Shown one piece after another: positions 48,558-59,379 of a stretch of DNA of 64,000 nucleotides. Numbering within the stretch: the first letter of the stretch is position 1; each line of letters begins with the position of its first letter. The stretch is from Lophium mytilinum. Taxonomy: Eukaryota > Ascomycota > Dothideomycetes > Mytilinidiales > Mytilinidiaceae. The DNA is taken from positions 930,001-994,000 of the forward strand of contig MU004197.1 in the NCBI GenBank assembly GCA_010093605.1, written 5' to 3'. The notes beneath the pieces are model-generated. The model saw only the letters and a program-made list of their open reading frames with translations, did not search any database and was not told the DNA's origin. The position numbers and the translations under genes are program-made.

Positions 48558-49261
48558 ATGTCCGACACCAACGCAAACACCAAGGTTCGTCATCGCCTAC
48601 CCGCACTCAACCAATCAGCCTGCTAATCCTTCCTAGTTCACCTGGGCCGGCGAGAACGAGCGCAAGCTCATGATGCTCACCCTCGGCCGCCAGCTCGGCG
48701 CCGAAGACTACGAGAAGATCGCAGCCTGCTTCCCTGGTACGCTTTCACCCCTCCGCTCACAGTCTCCCTCACACTAATCCCACCTCAGAGGTCACTCTCG
48801 TCGCGGTCAAGATCCGGACCTCCCGCCTCCGCGTCGAGCGCACCAACCTCTTCAAGAAGCTCGGCCTGGGCGAGCCCGACGCCGGTGCTGCTGGCAAGGG
48901 CAGGAAGGTCGCCACCAAGTCGGCCAAGGGCGCCAAAGCTGCTGCTCCCGTCGACGATCCCGTCGCTGAGAAGCCGAAGGTTGCCAAAGCTACCACTCCC
49001 GTCGCTAAGAAGCCGAAGACCGCCAAAGCTGCTGCTACCGTCGCTGAGAAGCCGAAGGCCGCCACACCACGCAAGCGCAAGGCCAGCACCGAGGAGGACC
49101 CTGAGCTCGAAAACATCAACGTCACTCTGAAGAAGGGAAAGACCGTTCATATCAGCGAGGATTCGGAGGAGGAAGACAAGACCGTTCATATCAGCGAGGA
49201 GCAGGAGGACAAGGAAGAGGCCGTACTTATCAAGGCGGAGCCAAAGGACGACGATGAGTAG
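48558..49261 (+). CDS. Small basic protein with SANT-like N-terminus and histone H1-like repeats
   Basis: Predicted 199 residues in three exons: 48558..48584, 48637..48736, 48789..49261, introns of 52 nt each, in phase. Residues 10-65 (FTWAGENERKLMMLTL ... KIAACFP ... SRLRVERTNLFKKLG) look like the short Trp/Glu-containing helical domain of many small fungal proteins. Next comes an Ala/Lys/Pro-rich part with a repeated motif VAEKPKVAKA / VAKKPKTAKA / VAEKPKAATP, then the basic KRK, and an acidic tail with KTVHISE occurring twice. The charge pattern suggests a chromatin or nucleolar protein, but no function is known to me. A long CT-rich leader precedes the ATG. Confidence 0.75.
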
Positions 49262-49679
49262 TTGGATTTGAGAGTGTTAGTCTTTAGGTTCGGTTTGGCA
49301 TATGCATATCAGGATCACCTGCCAGCGATTTTCCATAGTCTCAAAAGTTGCGCTGGACGCTGTGAGCTGCTATTATACCTGGCAGATAGCTGCACAATGA
49401 AGTCTGAATAACAGACTGTTTACTTCAATGATTCTTACTTGCCGTGATCTGAGCGTAAGAGACTCCAGTGAAGTTCAGATTAGCATCATCATGTTGATAG
49501 TTCTGGTCTTGCGAGGCGTTGCTGGGGTTGGCTTGGCAAGCTCGTAGACCATTCAAAAGGACTCACTTCTCTTTCCAATTACTACGAAGCTTCCTATATA
49601 GTGCCAAGGTAGCATACAGCTAGACTTAAAGCTTAGGCGCACGTAGATGCCACTGCTATAGTTCCATTCTTGCTCGTTC

Positions 49680-51960
49680 GACGCCACTGTACGGAGTCCT
49701 CTCGCTACTGGGTGGCTATTTGGTCAAAATGATAGCCAATCTATACCGCGCCAACAGTGACATTCATCAAGGACATGAAATCTCTAAGCTTGGCCACAAA
49801 CTCGTTCTTACTACCCATAGGGCTACGCTTTTGCTTCCTTGAAGCCACTGTACGAAGTAGCTCAGCCCATTGGTGGCCGGTTAGTTAAGAGGTAGCCCAG
49901 ATTACAACCCATCAACCTTGACATCCTATACGGACATTGGTTCCTAATGTTTTGGGCCCTGAATCGTATATTTTAAGGCTAGGCCTATACTTTTGCCGGT
50001 TCCACACCGCTGTCAGGAGTTGCTCAACTCGCCGGTAGCTAGTTAATTAATAAGTAGACTAGATTACGACCCAGCAGCCTTGACATCCTACACAGGCGCC
50101 AAAGTCTATTATTTTGGGCCCTGTATCGTATACTTTAAGGCCAGTCCGCTACTTTTGCCGGTTCGATACCGCTGTAAGGAGTTGCTTAGCTCGCTGGTGG
50201 CTAGTCGGTCAAGAGGTAGTCTAGATTACAGCCCATCAGCCTTAACATCCTACACGGACGTGAAAACGTATTACCTTAGGTCTAACTCGTATATCATAAG
50301 GCTACGATCTCGCTCTTATTAGTTTGATACCCCTATAAGGAGTACCTTAGCCAATCGATGAACAGTCCGTTAAAAGGTAGTCCAATTGACACAGTCTTGA
50401 TCCCGATATCCTAACCAAACATAAAAGATGCGAATGTAGATAGTGGTATGGATATAGTAACGCTAGGCCTTTATTCTTTCTCTCTTAACACTACTTTAAC
50501 ACTACTATAGGGGGTAGCCTAATGAGGTAGTATGCCCTGGTTAAGAGGCACCCTAGTTTATACTGCAGTAACCTTGATATACCCCTAGAGGACGTGAAAG
50601 CTATAGGCTTTAGGCCTAAATTAGATATAGCAACGCTTAGGTTTGGTTCCTACTCCTTAAATACTGCTGTAAGGAGTAGCCTAACTAGCTAAAGACCGGC
50701 CAGTCAAAATGTAGCTCATTTCATACTACAGGGACGACAATATCCTTTAAGAACATAAAGATGCAAGCTTGGACAAGGCTTCAGATATCACAGCCCTAGA
50801 GTTTCCTTTTTTCTCGCTCGACACCACCGTGTAGGGTAGCTCAGCCAGCTAACCGCCGGTCGGTTAAAAGGTAACTTAATATATACCTCGTTAGCCTTGG
50901 CATCTACTAAGAATATAAAAGCTACAAGCTTAGGGACTAAGTTAGATATGGCAGCGCTAGTAACTTACTATTGCTCGCCCGATACTACCGTGAGGAGTAG
51001 CTCAACTAGAAAGTAGCCGGCTGGCCAATAGGTGGTCTATCTTCCCACGTGTTGACCTTAGCATTATGCTGCAGTAGCTATTACTATAACCACCCAGATC
51101 TAGCACTGCTTGAGAGCCCCTCTAGAAGCTGAACACCACTGTCAGGAGTACCTCCGCCATCAAATAGCCGGCACGTCAAAACGTAGTTTACTATTCGCTG
51201 TATGGCCTTGACATTGGGTTGGAGTGGCTCCAGCACTAAGCCACAACTGTGGGCACACGGACATCACTGCTTGAATACCGCTTTTGCAAGCTGGACGCCA
51301 CTGTCAGGGGCAGCCCCTTTGCGAAGATACCTCTCTATCAATAGGAAGCTCATTTCGTAGTGTCTAAAACTTGACAAGAGGCCTACATTGTCCTCACCGC
51401 ACAGAGGCACCCCTTGCAGTGGCAATCGAGTGTGTACAAAGGTATGCCTTGTTACTGTACAGCCACACGGATGTTAGCATTGCTCGAGTGCTGCTCTTGA
51501 AGCTGCTTACCACTGTCCGGAGAAGCCTGGCCAGCAAGTAGCCATATAGTCAAAAGGTGGTCTAACATCTACTGCGTGAGCCTTGACGTTACCCTAAAGC
51601 AGCTATAAGATTAGCTATACGGATGTTAGCACTGCGCAAGTGACGCTTTGAAAGCTGCTTACCACTGTAAGGAGTAGCTCTGCTAGTCGGTAGCTAAGTG
51701 GCCAAAAGACAATCTAATATCTACTGCTAGATCCTTGACGTTGCGCTGGAGTAGCTACAACTCCAGCCACACGGATGCTGGCAGGCTTGAGTGCTACTTT
51801 GCAAGCGATACAACACTGTCAGGAGTAGCCTAACTAGCAGGTACCCAGTCAGGTAAAAGGCAGTCTAATGTATACTGTGTACAGCTTGACGTCGCACCTA
51901 GAACCGTGAAGTCCCCCGGGGTCCCATCAAACAGGGGCAAACGAGTGTGCACAAGACTTC
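49680..51960. repeat. Degenerate tandem array, about 14 units of about 160 bp
   Basis: A core like CACTGTAAGGAGTAGCTCAGC recurs near 49685, 49845, 50006, 50168, 50328, 50500, 50661, 50823, 50981, 51132, 51297, 51509, 51659 and 51811. Spacings are mostly 150-172 bp, with one of about 212. Each unit also has a GGTNGTCTAAT-like block, a CTTGACATCCTACACGGAC-like block and often TTAGGCC. Units differ by many substitutions, so the array is old. No protein frame runs through it. Confidence 0.8.
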
Positions 51961-52133
51961 TTGATGATGTATGACCATCCTAATGGCCTTCAATTTCAAC
52001 TGATCTACCTATTCAGGTCCCAACCAGCCTGGTATCGAACAGCGCCATGGCCACCACTCTGTCCCAACGCCAGGAAATGCCTATATGACTTGCCATCAAA
52101 GATCTCGACGAATCTTCCGCTGCTATGAATCTT

Positions 52134-53341
52134 TCATTTGTCACCCTTCTTCTTCCGCAGCGACTGGCCCTGGCCTTGGAAGTGGAACTTCTCCTTCTCC
52201 TTCTCTTCGTCCTCACCTTTCCGCTTTACGGGCTTGATCTCGTATCCGAAGAAGAGCTTGCCGGGAGCGAGTCTGAGGGGTTGCGGGCCGTTTGTCCTCC
52301 TCAGTACTGTGGGCGGGGCGTTGGACGAGGAACCTGCGACTGGTGTGGACGGCTTTGGCGTGGGTGCTTTGCTCCCCTTCTTGGACGACAGCTTGTGGCC
52401 GCCACTCAGGAAGTTCGAAGACACCGCTTTGGCACCCGCCGCGGCTGATGTAGACGACGGGGCGATAGCAGCGTAATTGATTGCCTGGGCCATGGTGCCG
52501 TGGGAGTGCAGCGTACCGCCCTTACCAGCCATGACTCCTGTCCCACTCCGCGGGGTGCTCGTGCCGCTGGTGTTACGCTCCGGCTCCTTGTAGCCTACGG
52601 GTGGGGCGAAGTCAACTGACAGGTCCGTCTCTAGCGTGCATATTGCTTTCTTATCGCTGACGGGCTTCGTCTCAAGCACTGCTATGCTGTACACATTGTC
52701 ATTGTATGAGAATGTGAAGATGTCGCCTGTAGTGAGGCAGGCGAAGTTCCGGAAGGCGTTCTCGAGCACGGCTTTCGGGTCTGAGATCTCTAAAAACGAG
52801 GGTGACTGTGGTTGGAGCTTGATGAAGGTTCCCAGAGGTAGATCGGTCGACTTGACTTGTAGGAGATCTCCAGGCTCGACTTCAAGAGTTTGCATAAGCT
52901 GGAGAGTGGTTAGTAAGGTGATGCTTCAAACGAGAATCAGGCGATATACCCAGTACGGTAGATATATCTTTCCCTCCTCCGCGATGAACTCCAGGACACC
53001 GGCATGGGTCTGCTTGCCATCCTTTGCGCCGTTTATGAGCTCGAAGAGCATAGGGTATGTGATGTGGAGACGGGTAAGCTTGTCCAAGGCACTGGGTGGC
53101 AGGAATACCTTGCCGCCATGATTCGCGTCTTCTCGCTCTGGACCGGGCAGCATGGCGATGGGATAGCAGCGGAAGTATTCATCGAAGCGGCGCTGGCCCC
53201 CTCCCTGGCGCCGCAATATTGCCTGCTGGTACATGGCCATCGGATCGTCGTCGTCGTAGAAGCCCGGGTTGAACTGCGGTGGTGTTAGCGGTGGTGGGGG
53301 TTTGGAGAGCGTGGCCGGAGCTCTGGAGTTTGGCTGACCAT
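52134..53341 (-). CDS. UFD1: Ubiquitin fusion degradation protein 1
   Basis: Cofactor of the Cdc48/p97-Npl4 segregase that extracts ubiquitylated proteins, including in ER-associated degradation. Proposed exons: 53341..53339 (start codon only), 53273..52950, 52898..52134; 363 residues. The conserved N-terminal double-psi barrel and UT3 region are complete: FDEYFRCYPIAMLPG, KVFLPPSALDKL, HAGVLEFIAEEGKIYLPYW, DLLQVKSTDLPLGTFIKLQP, FACLTTGDIF, FAPPVGY. The C-terminal half is low-complexity and ends in a Lys-rich tail with FFGYEIKPVK. If the tiny first exon is not used, translation would begin at the ATG at 53240 (MAMYQQ), giving 351 residues. Divergent from LIN1 with a short shared promoter. Confidence 0.92.
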
Positions 53342-53630
53342 GGTGGAATAGCTTGTGGATGTCTGGGGCGGCTATACGCAGGTCTGGGGAGAAAGAAGAG
53401 GATGTCGGGCAGGGTGAATTTGTATGGCGATATGGGTCGCGGTTACTCGCACCTGCAAGGTTGATCAGAGGCAGCCTTCGGCGATGACGGAAGGCGCACG
53501 GACCACCTGGAGCTTCATCAAATAGTGGTCCCTCTCACCCAGACTTTCTGTCAACAACACGCCTCACCTGCCAGCAGTGCCTGCCGCGCAATCCAAAAAC
53601 CACACAGCTAACAAGGCCAAGCTTACAGAA
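53342..53630. promoter_or_regulatory. Bidirectional promoter UFD1/LIN1
   Basis: 289 bp separate the two start codons of divergent housekeeping genes, so promoters and leaders must overlap. No TATA box is evident. Confidence 0.55.
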
Positions 53631-54986
53631 ATGGCAAGCAAGAACGGGTACAACGTACCGCGCCCGAAACGCGCCGGCGATCAGTTCACGCGCACCCACA
53701 ACGGCGACGACAGCGGCCACTCGACCAAGAAAGCTCGATTCGACTACCGCAATCCCTCCACTCTCGCCGCCGACGCCCCTGACGACGATCCCATCCTTGA
53801 CCTAGACGAAATCGGACGCGGCGGTGGAAAGAAGCGTAACGAGGTCATCGTTGGCGAAGATGATACCGACAGCGAAAATGAGAATTTCGATACGCGTGCA
53901 GATGACCGCGCCAAGGCAAAAGCTCGGGAGGAGGCTGAGGCAAATGAGGATGACTCGGATGAAGACATGTTCGGTGGGGCAGGTAGCAAGAAGGGCGACA
54001 AAGTCGTAGACCCGGCCAAGGAGGGAAAGCCGAAGAAGAGAGAAGTGAGGTTCTTAGATAACAACGATATCCTTGGCCAGGTTGAGGAGAGCAAGTCGGG
54101 AGGTCATGTTTCTGCCGACTTTTCGCTCAGTGGCAAGGCTCGGAAGCACGACGACAGCAGCAGCAGCGAGAGCGGGGACGACGAAGAGCGGGACCGAATT
54201 GGCAGCGACGTCGATAAAGAGGTCGGGGCCGGGGGGAAGAAGAAGCACGCTCCGAAGCTGGATGCCTTCAACATGAAGAATGAGGGCGAGGAGGGAAAAT
54301 TCGACGAGACCGGCAACTTTGTTAGAAACGCTGCGGACCCCCTCGCGGTTCATGACACTTGGCTGGACGGGATCTCGAAGAAGGACTTGAAGTCCGCACG
54401 CGAAGCACACGAAAAGCGGGAAGCTGAGCGACAGCAACGAGCCTTGGACGACGATGCTATTCTAACGAGTGATGTGCTATCTACTTTGATCGCATACATG
54501 GACAAAGGTGAGACGGTCTTGGAGTCTCTGCAGCGCCTTGGTAAGGGCAAGCCCAAGGAGAAGAAGAAGTACTGGCAGAGAAACAAACGCAAGAACGGGG
54601 AGGACATGGACCTCGACCCAGCCAAGACAGCCGCAGACCCCGCAGAGACGAAGCGTAAGGAGGCTGTCGAGGCCATTACAGGAGCGGCCGACCAGCTCTT
54701 CACGCGGGGCCAGACGGATGTGTACGACAATGAGCGGGAGAAGCTCATTCGGCAATACAAGAGGGAGACTGGCGAGGACTGGGTAGGACCCAGCCGCGCA
54801 GATGCGGAGAATGGCCCGGCGATGTGGGAGTACAGGTGGTCTAGTGCTCTGGGTGACGGAAAAATTCATGGCCCTTACGATGGACCGGCGATGGCGGGTT
54901 GGGACAATGGAGGCTTCTTCGGAGAGGGTGCGGAGTTCAGACGTGTTGGCCACTCGGGATGGTTGAGCGAGGTGGACTTTGAGTGA
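53631..54986 (+). CDS. LIN1: U5 snRNP-associated GYF-domain protein, CD2BP2/Lin1 type
   Basis: Intronless, 451 residues from the ATG at 53631 (MASKNGYNVPRPKRAG). The long N-terminal part is highly charged and mostly disordered, with acidic runs, KREVRFLDNNDI and the family motif ADPLAVHDTWLDGISKKDL. A helical middle segment follows (LIAYMDKGETVLESLQRLG, YWQRNKRK), then AADQLFTRGQTDVYDNEREKL. The C-terminal GYF domain is clear: WEYRW ... IHGPYDGPAMAGWDNGGFF, binding Pro-rich ligands. Family members join the U5 snRNP during tri-snRNP assembly. The last codons (VDFE, stop) belong to the first unit of a 61-bp tandem repeat. Confidence 0.93.
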   Translation: MASKNGYNVPRPKRAGDQFTRTHNGDDSGHSTKKARFDYRNPSTLAADAPDDDPILDLDEIGRGGGKKRNEVIVGEDDTDSENENFDTRADDRAKAKAREEAEANEDDSDEDMFGGAGSKKGDKVVDPAKEGKPKKREVRFLDNNDILGQVEESKSGGHVSADFSLSGKARKHDDSSSSESGDDEERDRIGSDVDKEVGAGGKKKHAPKLDAFNMKNEGEEGKFDETGNFVRNAADPLAVHDTWLDGISKKDLKSAREAHEKREAERQQRALDDDAILTSDVLSTLIAYMDKGETVLESLQRLGKGKPKEKKKYWQRNKRKNGEDMDLDPAKTAADPAETKRKEAVEAITGAADQLFTRGQTDVYDNEREKLIRQYKRETGEDWVGPSRADAENGPAMWEYRWSSALGDGKIHGPYDGPAMAGWDNGGFFGEGAEFRRVGHSGWLSEVDFE

Positions 54987-55150
54987 ATAGGGTAAGCTGC
55001 AAAGGTCTCCAGCTGCAAGCCATCGAAGGGGGGTGGGCTTTGTATGATTAGGGTAAGCTGTGAAAGTCTCCAGCTGCAAGCCATCGAAGGGGGGATGGAC
55101 TTTCTAGGGTTAGGGTAAGCTGGGAAAAATGTCTCCCGCTGCAAGCTATT
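54971..55150. repeat. 61-bp tandem repeat, three units, overlapping the LIN1 stop codon
   Basis: Units begin near 54971, 55032 and 55093. Shared parts: GGTGGACTTT, TAGGGTAAGCTG, GTCTCCAGCTGCAAGCCATC, GAAGGGG. The first unit includes the last four sense codons and TGA of LIN1; the third has diverged. Confidence 0.85.
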
Positions 55151-57474
55151 CCGCCTTGCTGCACTCGACCTTCTGCAGCGACGACGACACGCACATGGCG
55201 GTCGCATTGTGATACCTCAGTAGTTCAGGCGCCCTGTCGCTCGTAGATTCCGGACGGTCAGCGCGGGAGCGAGTCCGGCGTGGGTATACACATGCCGATG
55301 GCTTGCTCGTTCCCTTCCCTATCACGACGTCACTTGCAGCAAACATTATCGTGATACTCGAAACGGCAGTCTAAATGTCGGGGGCCGCGGCAGCAAAACT
55401 GGCTGTGGCACAGTCTCTTCAGGGAGGCTTGCACCTTTTGACGCGTTTGGTTTGTCGAAGATGTGCGGCGAAGAGTCCACTCAGGCCCGTGGTGACCCTC
55501 CACTATATCACGAGACCGTCTCGTCCTGCGGTTTAGCGATGTTGGGACTTGTTGGAGCTCCTCCCGTGGGCCCGGGCCAGTCAGAGGGGCTTGGGCGGCC
55601 TCTCGCAGGCTTCAGCGGCTCCATGACGGCTGCTGGCCACTCGACGTCCAAACGGTCGTCTTCAAGCTGCTGTGGAACACTGTCAGATCACGGCCCTTCC
55701 CCGCTTCGTAAACCAGTGCAGGATCTGGCCGCAAAACGCGCTCGAGCAAGACATGCGGCGCATGTGATAGATGTAATGGGGGGCATCGTGACGGCTTTGG
55801 TGGAGTTGGCAGACCGGCCGCGGCTTGCTATCTGAAGGGGGCCGCAACGAGAACGATGTGTCTGCTTGGTGATGGCATGTATGGCGCGCATGGGTGTGCA
55901 GGACGGCATGCGAAGGGCCCAGCTGTTCACCTGATGGGCAAGGTCAATGTTTGGTTGGGATTGAACAAGATGACAGGCGACGACAGGCCACCCTGCTGGA
56001 TAGCCACTGTGGGTACAACTACCTGTGTACCTCGCTCTAGTAGATATAAAGAAACCTCTCAGGTACCACCTGAGCACTGCAAACAACTCGACGTCAGGCG
56101 ACGGTTGCGCGCTCAGGATTGTAGCTTGAAGTCTCCTCCCTTGGGGAGGCAAACCAACCACGCGCGACTAGAGCTGCAGGTCATCAAATTGAATGATAGA
56201 TTACGACGGCGGCGTTTCGTCTTCAGCACGCGGCGAGGACGCAGCCCAATGCCAGGGTTCGTACCGGTAAATGAGGCTGCACCTCCTGGAGGGTGGAAGT
56301 GAGACCTGCGAAGGAGCCAAGCGGCCGGTCTGCTCTCTCAGCAGCATCCGATGGCAACGATGCGATCGCCACGCAAAGGGGGCATATGAGAGGCCCGCCG
56401 GCAGTGGATATCAATTCGGGCGGGCAAAAAAGCAACGATGGACGCCATGCCCGATCGACTCGCGGCGGCGCTGAGATTTGTTCCTTTGTTCTCGAACGGT
56501 GGACATGCTGAACCAATCCTAGGTGCCCGCCAACTGGCCTCCCAGCTGCAGTAGTGCCTCCGGTCGAGTCGCGGGTTGCTGCAGTTGTCATTTGTGGTGT
56601 CTCTTGGCTGTCTCTGGCGGGTGCATGCAACGGGCAAGCAGCTGTCAGTCGCATCGAGTGCAGCTAGGCGTAGAATTCCAATAATAAAGCAGCGCCGGCG
56701 GGTCTGCCTCTCGTGCTGGGAGTGGCCAAGGGGCAAGTCGATGGCGCTCATCCTGGCCGTGGCACGAGCTGGAGACTAGAGGCGGCGGCGGAAAGGGGAG
56801 GGACGGGAGTAATTGTAGCTCCCAGGGCTGCTCCAGTGTGTATAGGAGACGCGGGCCCATGATGAAACCCTCCCAACGCCAGGTCTCTGCCTGAACCTGC
56901 CTGCTTGCCTGTCTGTCTGCTGTATCTGCGCCGCCCCTCGCATTTCCCATCGCCCTCGCAGCACCGTGTCCGACTGTGCCTGTCTCCTGTGCCTCCACGC
57001 CTTTTCACCGTCCGGGGCCATTCCAGTGGAGAAGCAGACTAGTTCCGCTTGGGCACCGCAGCACCGACGTCTTTTTTCACCTCACAGCCCTCATCCCTCT
57101 TCTTCCACACTCCTTCCACACCCTCGCGGCTGTGAAGCGCGCCCTCGCACACCACCCCCGTCCCCACCAGCAGTGCCCTTGGAAGGAGAGCTCGGAACCC
57201 TGTCCTGCACCGGCCAGAGCTCAACTTTGTCTGCCACGTCCGCCGCCTGCACTCCCATCTCCCACGACCCGCCAGCTCCCTCCTCTGACAGCACTTGTTC
57301 CTTTTCTATCGTTGGCAGTGCGAGTTCCATCTACTCGCCCCCTCTGAAACGCTACCCGACGACGGACGCCGCGTCTTGCCTGTGCCGTACTGCTTTGCTG
57401 CAGAGCGCAAATGAACTGAGTCCCTACTCCACGACCACGGCCTCTTCGCTTTGACGACCTCTCCCTCCATCACC
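55151..57474. other. Intergenic, upstream of the PIN4-like gene
   Basis: 2.3 kb without a recognised gene. The last 500 bp are strongly CT-rich and likely the transcribed leader of the RNA-binding protein gene. Open frames there are compositional. Confidence 0.55.
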
Positions 57475-59379
57475 ATGTACTCTTCCGCCTATGACACGAG
57501 CTCGTCGCGGTCGCCGGGCTCGCACCGCCACCAGCCCAACACGCTGCACCGCCAGCCCTCTCGCCAGTTCGATGCCTACGGACAGCTGCCCGCCGGCGGC
57601 CTCTACACTGCGGAGGACCATGCCCGAGGCTACGATTCACAGCCCCGAAACTACGACCGACTCAACGCTACTATACACAGCGGTTACGGCTACGAAATGG
57701 GGGGCGGCAGCCAGGCATGGAACGCCAGCGCGTTCAACCAAAACAATCCCCTCTCGACCATCGGGGCCTCGAGCAGGATGAAGCAGCCGCCACGGGGCCG
57801 GAGTGCTCTGCCTACGGTAGGAGCCACTCATGCTGGTCTATAATTACCATGAACGGTGAAACTAACTGTTTTTATAGCCCTGGATGGACCAACCACAGCC
57901 GCTTCCCAACTTTTCCTCACTTCCAGGTCTTGGGCCCGGGCACCCCAACTCCGGGCTCGGCCCGTCCCTGCGCCAGGACAGCTACAACCCCGAAATGGAC
58001 GAGGAACTGATCCCGACCGCTATAGTCATCAAGAACATTCCCTTCGCCGTCAAGAAGGAGCAGCTTGTGCAGCTGATGACGGATCTACGGCTTCCGCTGC
58101 CTTACGCGTTCAACTATCACTTTGATAACGGAGTCTTCCGAGGCCTTGCTTTCGCAAACTTCACGACTGCCGATGAGACGGCCCAGGTCATCGACACCAT
58201 GAACCATTTCGAGCTGCACGGGCGCAAACTGAGGGTCGAATACAAGAAAATGCTCCCCCTGGCCGAGCGCGAGAGAATTGAGCGAGAAAAGAGGGAACGT
58301 AGAGGCCAACTCATTGAGCAGCACCAGCCCATGACCGGAAGTCTAACGACGCAGCAGTCCTACTCTTCTCTCAACTCCCACGTGCCCGCACAGTCGCCGT
58401 CGCCAGTGTCAGGACAGGCGTCGAAGCTCAGTAAGTTGTGAAAGCTAATCTCTCTATGGCGAAACTAACACGAATAGTAGACGTAGACATGAACGACGCC
58501 CAGGTGCTGCAATTCTACTCGCAGCTTTTGTTGTTCAAGGAGACCGCCGAGCGCGAAAGCATGACTTTCCCTCCCTCATTGGCACCGAGCCAGCGCCGTA
58601 TCGTCCATACACTGGCCCATATGCTGGGACTAGCACATCTCTCCAAGGGCAGTGGTGAGCAACGACAAGTTCACATATTTAAGCTTCGCGATGATCCGAA
58701 CATGAGCCCGCCTATGCCTCAAATGCCGACCAGCCATCCGAACGAGCAACCGCGCCGAGGCCTCAACAGGGCTGCCACTACAGACTTCAGCGATGTGAGA
58801 GCACATGAGTCATTCTACGGCAACCTCAACCGACAAGGATCCGGATTCCTTGGATTCCCGGATTCTCCTGGTGGCTTGACGGCCGGCCCGAATCTTCGAG
58901 CCGCAAAGTCGTATGCGGATCTTCGATCTTATACGCCATCGCCAGTGCCCTCAATAGCTAGTCTTCCTCCTGTACATCACTCGAGGAGAGAAGGGGAGTA
59001 CTTTTCTTCCACGAATCCTAGCGTTACCCCTACGGCAACGTCAATGAGCCAGCGTGACGAGGGCCTTTTGGTGAACGGCTTGAATACTATGAACCTCGGC
59101 AATGGGTTTGGCCAGAATGGCAGCCCGCGAGGTCTACGCGGAATGATGTCGTGGGACCGAGAACGAGAGAACCCTGGCCCGATTGGAGGACACCGGTCAT
59201 TCAGCACAAATTACGATGAGCAAAGCCGTGACAGGAGCCAAGGACTGCCGTCGCGACAACCCCGAGGCCCTGGTCTAGAACGCGGCACCGGATTCTCTCG
59301 TGGCAGGCAGAATGGCCACCATGGCCGCAACAGCGATGAACTCTCATCGCAGTCGAATGTCGAAATTGTTGTCGAGTAG
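57475..59379 (+). CDS. PIN4: RNA-binding protein with RRM and R3H domains, PIN4/Cip1-like
   Basis: Predicted 597 residues in three exons: 57475..57816, 57878..58430, 58481..59379, phases correct. The disordered N-terminus contains RSPGS and Gln/Asn-rich stretches. An RRM occupies about residues 155-240 (AIVIKNIPFAVKKEQL, RGLAFANFTTADETAQV, LRVEYKKM), followed by a basic helix (ERERIEREKRERR). An R3H-type domain lies at about 300-370 (LQFYSQLLLFKETAERESMTFP, SQRRIVHTLAHMLGLAH, RQVHIFKL). The tail is Ser/Gly/Arg-rich with RGRQNGHHGR. This order matches yeast Pin4 and fission yeast Cip1/Cip2, post-transcriptional regulators of stress and cell-cycle mRNAs. A Ser-rich tail suggests kinase regulation, as in Pin4. 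The ATG context is good and the leader is very CT-rich. Confidence 0.88.
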
